64,000 nt of DNA from Spinacia oleracea (taxonomy: Eukaryota > Streptophyta > Magnoliopsida > Caryophyllales > Amaranthaceae), in NCBI RefSeq assembly GCF_020520425.1, contig NC_079490.1, forward strand, positions 5,704,001-5,768,000, given 5' to 3'. Shown one piece after another: positions 24,201 through 33,924 of this stretch. The notes under the pieces are model-generated. The model was not told where the DNA came from. It saw nothing but the letters and a program-made list of their open reading frames with translations, and searched no databases. The translations under genes were made by a program, and so were the position numbers. Each line of letters begins with the position of its first letter. Position 1 is the first letter of the stretch.

Positions 24201-25788
24201 TCAGAAAAAACAGTCCATAAAAATAACTCAGAACGGAATCGAGGTAGTATATTGCTTCATCAGTTCATCACAAGTTCTTTTTTCTGTCCTCTACAACTGT
24301 TATAAGGACCTTTTGCCTCTACTTAACTCAATTTCAAATTATAATGACAAATTATGCAGGCTTTCCGAGAGTATTATCCTACAATGGAGGAGGAAATTGT
24401 CGTTCTAGAGTGCGTCTGGAAAACGGATAAATTTGTATTGGTAGAAACATCTAGTAAAGGCAAGATATCACAGCAAGGTGGGAGTTCAGAAACAGTACAA
24501 ACTCCGGGAACAACTATAAAGTACCAAAGTATTGGTGCTTTTATGGAAGGTAATACCCCACCCCCACTTTCTACCTCTGCATTATCCGTTCACTCATCCG
24601 TACACTTACACTCTTTTACAATTACCTTTACGGCCCGTTTGGTAGCCGGCCATAAATGGTGTCAATGGGAATGAATTTGTATGTAAATGTGTAAGGGAAA
24701 TCAATATTCATTCCCATGCTAATGCTAGTTCACTAAATTATTTCTTTTTCTTTATAAAATTTCATTACCATCCATTACCATTTAGGGAGTGGCATTAGGT
24801 GAAATGCAAATTTATGAAGAAAAGCATAAAGTTTGAGACAAAATTCCATTATCATGGACATTATGATGTTATTTTCTTGCCAAATAACACTTAGATTTAT
24901 TCCCGTTCCCACCATTTATTACCGGCTACCAAACGGGCCGTTAAGGTCGTATATGCTAGTTGCCGTTGCGCGCACAAGGTGTACAATAATTTTATTGTAC
25001 ACCCAGATAACTTTTACCCATTTTTTTGTAACTTTAACCTAGTTTTGATTAACTTTTATATTAGTAAAAAAAAAAAGTTGATAGAAGTGGTTAAATGATT
25101 AATATTATACATTATTAGTGGTTTTAAAGAAATATGTTTTACTGAAATGAAAAAATTTATCACTAAAAAATAGATAACTTTTACATATATAAGCCTAACT
25201 TTAAAACGTTTTGAGTTAACTTTTACTCCGGTGTACACTATTTATTGTACACCCTTTGTAAATAAGAATTTGTGTTTGTTGTTTGGGGCTGTGTCCCTCT
25301 TTGGCCTCAAATTATTCAAGTACAATGATTCTGTTTCACACTGAGATATATCCCTTTGTTTTTACTTGTTCATTTCTATAGATGATGAATATGATTCTGA
25401 GAAGGCTGATGTAAACGAGGGTGAAGAGAGTCTCTCAAAGAGGAAAAGACTTGAATCACAACCACCCATATCCAACGAAAATTTTCATCATCCTGAGCAA
25501 GTTCAAATGCTTTCAGTGCCAGAACACGGCTCAGAAAACGTGTTACAACCAACAGAAGACACCGTGGTCAGAGACAATGCTCTTTCTAGCTCGACTTCAA
25601 GCTTATCTAACCCTAATTCTATGTCGAAAAAGAGTGTGGCGTTCATATCTGTAAAGAAAACTGCTTCTTCAGCATCAAATACAGCATCTGTAACTCAGAT
25701 AGATGACAGTATAGACAAAGGGCATGATGATCAAGACAACACCCTTTTCAGTCTTTTTGGTCAGGAAGAAGTAAAATGTATTTTTTGA
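21213..25788 (+). CDS. NEPRO-like protein (nucleolus and neural progenitor protein family), 8 exons
   Basis: Exons are 21213-21356, 21470-21582, 22212-22290, 22629-22657, 22813-22906, 24154-24243, 24360-24549 and 25382-25788, giving 381 residues. The N-terminal 190 residues carry the NEPRO_N hallmark: ERLKSFLCQLQ, then IYKNKNQHRRCSYFQYLLKV, then RRD. A helical region follows (FIERLQGAARLLS, ILLDVVSVFNEVSSLAQKK). Then come REYYPTMEEE and a Ser/acidic tail ending SKKSVAFISVKK...FSLFGQEEVKCIF. Animal NEPRO is a nucleolar protein linked to RNase MRP/P assembly. The plant role is inferred by family only. The start was chosen at MGAQVELPEE because it matches the expected N-terminus and precedes the conserved block closely. 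Introns hold a Tourist and a Mutator-like MITE. A broken partial copy lies at 42.9-45.95 kb. Confidence 0.85.
24631..24940. mobile_element. Tourist-type (PIF/Harbinger) MITE in NEPRO-like intron 7
   Basis: The inverted ends cggcccgtttggtagccgg and ccggctaccaaacgggccg are flanked by TTA (24628-24630, 24941-24943). It is 310 bp and non-coding. It is absent from the equivalent intron of the pseudogene copy at 44.4-45.4 kb. Confidence 0.85.
24944..25274 (+). mobile_element. Mutator-like MITE with palindromic arms, copy 1
   Basis: Near each end there is a palindrome: 24979-25003 (ggtgtacaata / tattgtacacc) and 25230-25253. The right end taagaatttgtg is shared with copies at 54083-54408 and 63266-63908. 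The left end is blurred where the Tourist element abuts it. No clear target duplication is seen here, but the other two copies have 9-bp ones. Confidence 0.7.
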
Positions 25789-26164
25789 AAAAATGTTCCT
25801 TAAGGTAGCCAGGTTACTTTGAATCAAAGTAAATCTTCCTGCTTTAGAAAGGAACGTAAGGAGTAGGATCGTATTGACCTTTGTACCTCAAAATGATTAT
25901 GTTAGCGCAATTCATACGAGTCTTATCATCTTATGATCAAATGATGTGCTCATTTTTAAGAATTCACTACATTTTTATGCTTCTCCAGGAAAAAAGAAAA
26001 AAAAATTTGACCTTTCTGTGCCACCATTGGCAAAATATGGCAATACTATGGAGTAGAACCGTAGAAATGAGATCGATTTTGTCATAATTTTTGGCTTCGG
26101 GTTGTGCTTTAATCTTGGAGATTAGAGCCTTAGATGGTTTTATTATGCAACTCTCAGCTAGAGG

Positions 26165-26612
26165 TGGCCACTGGGCTGGGTTATGGTATCCTAACCTAGG
26201 ACCGGTCCATGTTGGTTTACGGGTTGGATGGGGTTGACCTAAAGATGGTTGTGGGTTGTGTCAGGTCGGGCTTCGGGCCGTGAGCCTAACTGTGTCGGGG
26301 CCACGCCATGCCCACATTGTATCGTGCTGTGTCTGGTCGAGCCGGAAACTTTAAAACAGGGCCCAGACCCACGGGCTTTCGTGCAGGGTCGTGTCGATCC
26401 GTCATGCCTAAGGCTAATTTTACTAAATTTAGCGTGCTTTGTCGTGCCGGGTCGAGTCGTGTCGTGCCTTGTTGTGCTTTTTCTAAAAAATTAAGGCCCT
26501 ACCCCGGCCCACGGCCCATGACTTCGTGCCCGTGCTGGGCCGTGCTTTTTTTTGTGCTCGTGTCGGGTTGGGTCGTGCTTCGGGCAGGGTCATCTTTAGG
26601 TTGAACCTCCTT
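26165..26612 (+). mobile_element. GC-rich GGGCCGTG dispersed repeat
   Basis: This is the same family as 20451-20773, in the other orientation. It contains aaagatggttgtgggttg near 26241, a body of cgtgctgggccgtg motifs and gggtcatctttaggttg at its end. It is non-coding, although chance open frames cross it. Confidence 0.55.
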
Positions 26613-26662
26613 AGAAATGGGTTTGGATGAGTTTTTTTTTTTTGGGTTTTTGTCATAAAATA

Positions 26663-26989
26663 CTCTCTTCGTCCCTAAAAGATCGCGTCATTTGACTTTA
26701 TACGGTCTCTAAGACACGACTTAAAATGTAAATATCTCTAATTCTACACGCTTCAAAATTATAAAAAGTTAATATTCCAAAAGTATATATTTGAAACGAA
26801 TCTAATAAGACCTCATATTACTATATTATTGTTTATACGTTAATGAGAATTTATGGTCAATTTTTTTTAAAGTTTGACCCAAAATATTGCATTGGGAAAT
26901 TATTTTTTAGAGACGGGATTACATAGTTCAAGTCGCGTCTTAGAGACTGTGTAAAATCAAATAGGACAGTTTTTTAGGGACGGACGGAG
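26663..26989. mobile_element. Stowaway-type MITE
   Basis: The ends ctctcttcgtccctaaaa and ttttagggacggacggag are inverted and flanked by TA. It is about 327 bp. A second inner copy of the cgcgtc...gactttatacgg / tagagactgtgtaaa arms is also visible. Confidence 0.7.
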
Positions 26990-27017
26990 TACTTAGTTCC
27001 GTCAGAAAATCCTTCGA

Positions 27018-27212
27018 AAAATGGTAGTTGATCGGGTTTGATTGGGTTGCTGGTTTGTGGGCCAAATTTTGAGCCCACGAACCCAATTTTGTTGATGGGT
27101 TGGGCTGGTTCGTGTCAGGTTCCCTCAGGTGGACACGATCGAACCTCATAAACCGAGCTGGTCGAGACCCGAGACGTGTTGTGTGTAACCCGACCTATCA
27201 ACCATCTCTACT
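27018..27212. repeat. GC-rich dispersed repeat fragment
   Basis: The segment is bounded by aaatggtagttgatcgggtt and cccgacctatcaaccatctc, which are imperfect inverted repeats. Its composition is like the other gggttgggctggttcgtg repeats in the window. Confidence 0.5.
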
Positions 27213-27266
27213 CTCGGACTCTCGGCTAATTGTCCTCCTTTGTAGCTTAGGCTCTGTCTTTTTCAC

Positions 27267-27465
27267 TTAACTACAGTTTCAGAACTTATTTTACTATTCA
27301 ATTTTGGATCATTTAGTTCATTTCAAGAGCATTACAGAGAAACAGGGTCCTTACTCACCCATGTTTCTTGGAACAGGGGCTACCAGGCTGGGCTTGAAGT
27401 CAAGGTCAAAAACATGGAAAGGCGCAACTGGTGTCCCCTTCGCATCATCTGAGACTGAGACCTAA
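27267..27465 (+). other. Orphan exon-like open frame ending at the retrotransposon
   Basis: A 66-codon open stretch follows a good acceptor (tttttcacttaactacag, ending near 27278). It includes EKQGPYSPMFLGTGATRLGL, KSRSKTWKGATGVPFASSE and TET, then taa at 27463-27465. The codon choice and Gly/Lys/Arg balance look coding rather than random. I do not recognise it. It could be the last exon of an unseen gene, an alternative 3' exon of the NEPRO-like gene, or chance. The retrotransposon inserted within its stop codon, and the 5-bp duplication keeps the stop. Confidence 0.3.
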
Positions 27466-27466
27466 C

Positions 27467-27930
27467 TGTTCCGGGTGTGGAATGAGAACAGCTGACTGTG
27501 GGATACTGGATTCCTGTCGAGATTGCCGGTTGATATCTGCACAACAGAATGGATTAACTAGCCTCGGGGGTGGTTCGAGGATCCCCCCTCCGATGCTTAA
27601 GTAAGATTACTGAAAGATTAAGAGATGATTAAGAAATGATTAGAGAGTAAGAAAGAAGTGTGTTTAAGTGTTTGTGTACCCCATAGCAATAAATGAGGTG
27701 CTCCTTATATAGACCAATCCAAGGGTACGATCTGGTAGGTCCCTTGTGGTTAGATAGCGACTTGTTGATAGTGACCCTTGGCTGGTTGTCTCCATGATAA
27801 TGCCGGTAGGCTGTCTCGCAGAAATGCCGGTAGAGGATATTTACCTAAGATGACCAGGTTACCTGCAGGTTAAGTTTACATACGGGGAGTTCTTCCGGTA
27901 CCAGGTGGTGCCGGTAGGACACCCCGTACA
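27467..27930 (-). repeat. 3' LTR of the Tat/Ogre-like element
   Basis: This is 464 bp, starting tgttccgggtgtgg and ending ccccgtaca on the plus strand. It is nearly identical to 39704-40166. The target duplication ctaac sits just left of it. Confidence 0.95.
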
Positions 27931-27960
27931 ACTAGCCCCCTCAGAGTAAGCGCATATATG
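27931..27960 (-). other. Polypurine tract region
   Basis: Read on the minus strand, ctctgagggggctagt lies directly next to the 3' LTR. That is where the plus-strand priming tract is expected. The same gggggctagt motif is echoed in the tandem array at 28150-28540. Confidence 0.6.
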
Positions 27961-28149
27961 ATCATTGTTGCGCTTGCTCTGAGCTTAATGGGAAAAAATA
28001 AGTATTATTTTGATACCTGGTGGTACAACTAGCCCCCTCAGAGTGAAGCGCAGGTGCTGACTGCGTTGCGAGTGTTTATGAGAAAAGACCGCGAACAGTT
28101 TGACGACTGCCTTCGCTCTGAATGAATAACTTTGTTGCTAGGTCCTTTT

Positions 28150-28540
28150 GGAAAAAATATTTGGACGACTGGCCCCCTTGGAAAAAGATTTTGACGACTA
28201 GCCCCCTTGAAATTGCCGTTTGGACGACTAGCCCCCTTGTAAAAGGTTTGGACGACTAGCCCCCTTGAAAAAGATTTGGACGACTAGCTCCCTTGAAATT
28301 GCCGTATGGACGACTAGCCCCCTTGAAAAAGATTTGGACGACTAGCCCCCTTGAAATTGCCGTTTGGACGACTAGCCCCCTTGAAAAAGATTTGGACGAC
28401 TAGCCCCCTTGAAATTGCCGTTTGGACGACTAGCCCCCTTGAAAAAGATTTGGACGACTAGCCCCCTTGAAATTGCCGTTTGGGCGACTAGCCCCCTTGT
28501 AAAAGGTTCTGACGACTAGCCCCCTTGGGAATACTTCAGA
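28150..28540. repeat. Tandem array of 28/30-bp units next to the polypurine tract
   Basis: About a dozen monomers alternate between two types, both starting gacgactagcccccttgaaa. One continues aagatttg and the other ttgccgtttg, making a 58-bp dimer period. On the element's sense strand each unit contains aagggggctagtcgtc, resembling the polypurine tract region. It lies in the 3' untranslated part of the element. Confidence 0.85.
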
Positions 28541-29149
28541 TGACTACCGCTTTTCGAATTTTTCCCTTACAAGTGGCGGGAGATTGCTAGCCACGTTCCT
28601 CCACGTGGCCTTCATCCTGTGCCTTATTTTTTGCGCTTAATCTGGGTCGTTGATTCTGAATGTAACTGACCTTTTAACTGCTTAACTTACGGGTCGTGAC
28701 GTTTTGCATACCCCCCTTTGACCAATAAAAGGCCTTAACCTCTTCGAGATTTTTCATTTCACCCACTTTATTCTTGAACTTCCGACCTTTCTCTCTCTCT
28801 TCCCCTGGGTTTTTCGCTGAAATTTGTTGCTGTTTGATTCTCAAGCTTTTGCTGTTGTTGTGGTTTGAATTTTCCAAGGTTTATTAGCCTCCTTTTTCGT
28901 TGTTACCGAATTTCGGGTTTTTCTCCCTCTCTTATTTTTGTGCTTGATTTTCTTTCGTTTCTGTGTTTTTTGTAGGTTCTCCCTGTTTTTCTCTTTCGCG
29001 TGCTTCATTTGTCTTTCAAACTCCAGAAAAAACAGTAGGTACCCACCCCTCTATTTTGCTACTCTTTGCTATACATATATTTTTGTTTTTGCATTTCTGT
29101 GGTGTCAAATTTTTTCTTGTTTTTAATTACCCGCCGCCTTAAAAACAAA

Positions 29150-32100
29150 ATGACCAAAAATGTGGGTGGGGACAACCCTTCTTCTCAGCCTTCTGGGTTT
29201 ACCGGTTGGAGTGTTCCTCAAGAGAGTAATTGTAGTTGGGCCCGGGAGGAGCCGTGTTCTCAATCTAATTTAAGACGGGCTGCCATTCGTGAGGTTTATG
29301 CTGAGGGTTTGAATCAGGCTGAGAGAGAGCGTTGTTATGCCCTACATCATCTGCGGGCTCGAATGATACGGGAAGTGAGGTCTCGCGAGCATCCTATTCC
29401 AGCTTCTGAGCCTGCTTTAGATGTTTCTCCCCTTTCGGTGCGGTATTATATTCGTGATTACCGGGAATTCTTGAATTCCACCGGCAGTGGCCACGGGCAG
29501 TATGGAACTAATACTGGCAACTTCGGTGTTTCTTTTGGTCAGGCTGATAGGATGGCTTCCGAACAACCGGCTAGCACTAGTGGCCGCCGCCCTGGTAAAG
29601 AGCCTGTTAATGATGATATTGATATGGCTACCGGCGAATACTCCGATGGTGATTCCATCTTTGAGGATTCCGCCGGCAAGGGTGTTGATGCTCATGGGGG
29701 TGATGATGGTGAAGATGCTGGCGTTTCTGGTAGGGATGACGCAGACATTGGAGACGACGGTATTGGTTCAGATGATGACGATCCGGCCGACGTGATAGTC
29801 GCTGAAGTTCTTGCGGATGAGGCTAAAGAACAGCCTTATTTTACCGACGACTCCACGGATGTTCATAGGAAAGAAGAACTCCCTCCTTTAAAAAGTCTTC
29901 CTCGTACAACCGCGATTTTGACGTCTTGGCGCGATCTGATCATAAAGAAGAATCATGTGGTTCATGGAGGGACTTTTCTTGGATTGCCGGCTGAGTATAA
30001 GCTGGTAGTGCCGGATGAAGGTGCAACTATATTCGACTGTCCTCCCGGCCATATTGCTGTGTATGCGAAGCATTTCGATTTTGGGCTTCGCTTTCCTCTG
30101 CACCCCTTTGTTGAGAAAATATTCCGGGCCTGGAACGTCTGCTTGGCCCAAGTTACCCCTACTACCATCAGAACTGTTATCTCATATGTCTGGTTGTGTT
30201 TGTTTAAACAATGGCCGCTGACGTTGAATTTGTTCAAGCGGCTGTTATGGTTGAAGAAGGATGGAGAGACGGGGTGGATGTCGGCGTATAGCGCAACGAA
30301 GAGAAAGACTGTGCATCCTCCTTTGTCGAGCTGTAAAGATTGGCAGGATCGCTTTTACTTCGTTCAAGTTCCTGACGGCTTTTTGCTCCGACGGACATTT
30401 TCTAAACCCCGGCCTCGAATGGAGCAGTATGACCAGCGTGGTTTGGGCCGGCGGGAGAGAAAGGCTTTTGATTATTTGGCGTGTGACATTTTAGATGTCG
30501 GCCTCAGCAAAAAACAGGCTGTTAATCGAAATTGGCTCCCTAATGCCTATTATATTTTGGGTAATCATCCCTTGTCCGCTGTCGGCCTTTGCAACACCCA
30601 CTGCTTTGGTAAACATATTTTCAGCCGAATGGGATGTACTTATTATTGCTATTTACAGCTTTGTGTATTGCATAAGTTTCTTGCCGGTTTTAATTGAGTC
30701 CTTGTCTTTGCAGGTACTAAAACATTGGATAGAGAAATTCTCGGTTTTGACGAGAATTGGCGACCTGTGTGTACGCAGCCTCCGCCGCCTAAGGGAAAGT
30801 ACGACACCATATCAACGTATTCGACCCGAGCTTCATCTCGTCGCTCTACTGCCACTGTTGCAAAGAATCGTGTGAGTGCTGCCTGCAAATCCAAATCCTC
30901 CTCTGTCGTTGTTTCTCAAGCTCCGCCTTCATCCACAATGCAATCCAATCCAACAGGCCGAGGTGGAACCCGCCGAAAAAGGTCGTCTCTTAATTCCAGT
31001 CGGTCTAATCCGACTAAGAGGGCAAGGGCCACTGGTGAGGATGATGCTTACGCCGATCACGAGGCAAATGAGCCGGTCTTGGAGTCTGCCGCCAAGAAAA
31101 CTACTGATACCGCCCTTCAGGCGCAGCCGTCTCCACCAGCTTCTATTGAGATTTTGGACGAGGGTATTGTCGGCGGTTTTATTGAGGACTTCCACCGGCA
31201 AGCTACTTCTGCTGCTGTTACCGGTGGTAACTCTAGTATGCCTCCCGTCAGTCGCAGCGAGAACAAGTCTGGTGATTCTCGACTGAATTATCATCTGCCG
31301 CTTCGTACCGGTGGTTGGATTGAGGATACCCCCTTTAAGATCCCGGAAGCAATGAAATCATGGTTCGGGTCTTTTGGCGGCGAACCCACCGATCAGTTCT
31401 ACCCAAACATTGATCTGCTGTGTGGGGAGTCGGTGGCGACGGATTCTGCTAAGGACGGTGGGGATTTGGGCTATCGTGCTTTTCGGGATCTGATTACTCC
31501 TGCTGACAGGCCACAGGGTCAGATTGACGCCCCTGCTGCTCAGCATTTCAACGATTTGTACAAGGTATTTCTTGCTTAGTTTGCTACAACTTTTTATCCG
31601 GCCATTTTTTGATTACTCACTTGCTACATGTTTTTTTTTTTGTTTGTTTTGTTTCTTAGGATGTTCAATCCAGCATGGATTTGTACTATGTCTATCGTTG
31701 GAACCAGATGCAGCTGACGCAGAATAACATTGATATTGCCGAGCTGAAGAAGCGGGCTGAGGCGGCTGAATCTGCTTTGAAGATTAACGAGAAGAAGTTG
31801 GAGAGTGCTTCTTCGAATTTGGAGGCGGCGAACCGAAGGCTGGAAGAGGTTGAGCCGAAGCTGAAGGCTGAAACTGAGAGGGCAGACGGTCTGACTGAGG
31901 AGCTGACTGATCTTAACCAGAGTTTGCCTGTGGTGAAGAAGACTGCCGCCAAGAGGGCTGTTGATAAGCTTCTCCAGTCTGACTGGTTTAATGATATTCT
32001 TACTCTGCGCCATAACGGTGGTTGGTGCGCTGCTCATCGGGTCGTTTGCCATGTGAAGAAGCTGGATGAGGATGGGTGGCAAGAATTTGAGGCTGGGTAT

Positions 32101-32247
32101 GAGGAGAAGGAGCTGTACAAGGTTGCTACCGGCTTTGAGCCTCAGGAGCTACCCGAGGCTGTGATTTGCAATGCCAATCAAAAAACCTTGCCCCCCTTGC
32201 AAGTTCCAGAAGATGCCTACTGGTCTGGTGATGAGCATGTCGTTTGA
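29150..32247 (+). CDS. Antisense open region of the Tat/Ogre-like element (putative gypsy-type transposon domain)
   Basis: This lies between pol and the 3' LTR and is transcribed opposite to gag-pol. Three long open segments (about 29150-30608, 30714-31564 and 31660-32247) are separated by two short gaps of roughly 100 bp that look like introns. The first segment starts MTKNVGGDNPSS. It contains FDFGLRFPLHPFVEKIFRAW, which resembles the Pfam family called putative gypsy type transposon (PF04195). The middle is Ser/Lys/Arg-rich. The last segment is a probable coiled coil (ELKKRAEAAESALKINEKKL). Tat elements are known to carry extra antisense frames of unknown function. No enzymatic motif was seen. 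Confidence 0.7.
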
Positions 32248-32734
32248 CGGTCTTGGCAGTCATCACCCTCCTCTTCTTGCGGATCCTCTGCTTTTCCCAG
32301 CCGGCCTCGTACATGTTAGGGTTTTTTAGCTTAGGCGGTTGGCTTTTGACTTTTTGCCAGATGCTGTTAGGGCACTTATTGTTGATGTAACATATCTTAG
32401 AACATCGTTTTATTGTAGGGGTGTCGGTTTTAATCGACATCTTTTGTGCCTTGTGATCAGCTAATCACTTCGCAAGATTTTTTGGTGATGGCTGTCGGTT
32501 TTTAGTGTTTTTTCTGCTGTAATCATGCATTTATAACAAGTAGTTTTTTGATTGTATGTTTACTTCGTTTTGTGTATGATACTTCCATTTTATTAGCATG
32601 AACTCTTATTTGTTGACGGCCTTTCTATATTTCTATCTTGTTGAAATGATACACTCCGAAATAATTGTTATGTTTCGAAATGGAGTGCATCTTGACATCG
32701 TTTATTTTTTCTAACACTTTTAATTACAACAAAT

Positions 32735-33771
32735 TATTATGGGTTGCTACGCTTCGCAGTACAAGTGCTCAAACGGCATTTATTTTCTGTACGGCTACTA
32801 GTCACACCATACACTTCGTTGAATGCTACGCTTCACAATGGAGTGCCCCTTAACGACATTTATTTTCTCCAAAGCTACTAATCACAACAACTTTATTATG
32901 GACTGCTACGCTTCACAGTAAAGTGCCCAGACGGCATTTATTTTCTTTACTGTTACTGATCACATCCATACACTTCGTTGAATGCTACGCTTCACAATGG
33001 AGTGCCCCTTAACGGCATTTATTTTCTCCAAAGCTACTAATCACAACAACTTTATTATGGACTGCTACGCTTCACAGTAAAGTGCCCAGACGGCATTTAT
33101 TTTCTTTACTGTTACTGATCACATCCATACACTTCGTTGAATGCTACGCTTCACAATGGAGTGCCCCTTAACGGCATTTATTTTCTCCAAAGCTACTAAT
33201 CACAACAACTTTATTATGGACTGCTACGCTTCACAGTAAAGTGCCCAGACGGCATTTATTTTCTTTACTGTTACTGATCACATCCATACACTTCGTTGAA
33301 TGCTACGCTTCACAATGGAGTGCCCCTTAACGGCATTTATTTTCTCCAAAGCTACTAATCACAACAACTTTATTATGGACTGCTACGCTTCACAGTAAAG
33401 TGCCCAGACGGCATTTATTTTCTTTACTGTTACTGATCACATCCATACACTTCGTTGAATGCTACGCTTCACAATGGAGTGCCCCTTAACGGCATTTATT
33501 TTCTCCAAAGCTACTAATCACAACAACTTTATTATGGACTGCTACGCTTCACAGTAAAGTGCCCAGACGGCATTTATTTTCTTTACTGTTACTGATCACA
33601 TCCATACACTTCGTTGAATGCTACGCTTCACAATGGAGTGCCCCTTAACGGCATTTATTTTCTCCAAAGCTACTAATCACAACAACTTTATTATGGACTG
33701 CTACGCTTCACAGTAAAGTGCCCAGACGGCATTTATTTTCTTTACTGCTACTGATCACATCCATACATTAC
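32735..33771. repeat. 159-bp tandem array inside the retrotransposon
   Basis: About 6.5 nearly identical copies have a 159-bp period (cacttcgttgaatgctacgc at 32812, 32971, 33130, 33289, 33448 and 33607). Each unit is two diverged halves of about 80 bp, both built on ctacgcttcaca...ggcatttattttct. A decayed unit precedes it from about 32655. It lies between the antisense frame and the end of pol. Satellite-like arrays in this 3' region are known for Tat/Ogre elements. Confidence 0.93.
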
Positions 33772-33924
33772 CTTTGTGTGTTGATTTGTGCCGCGTTTGT
33801 TTTTTGCTTTTTTCTTCCTTCATTTATGGACTGGCCGTATTTGAGGACCGCCCTAATTATACATAACAGCAAAATGCGGACTGCTATTGCAATCAGTCTG
33901 CTCATACATGATCATTATAGTTTT

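Noticed and set aside
25989-26056. Possible extra last exon of the NEPRO-like gene (Lys-rich then FDLSVPPLAKYG)
   Set aside because: It needs a weak donor at 25759 and removes the FGQEEVKCIF end, which fits the family's usual short Phe end better.
26249-26604. Cys/Arg-rich open frames at 26.2-26.6 kb
   Set aside because: They come from the repetitive GC-rich element. Both frames read repeat motifs such as cgtgctgggccgtg.
28150-28540. CRISPR-like regular repeats
   Set aside because: The spacers are not unique, units alternate in two fixed types, and the context is a plant retrotransposon.
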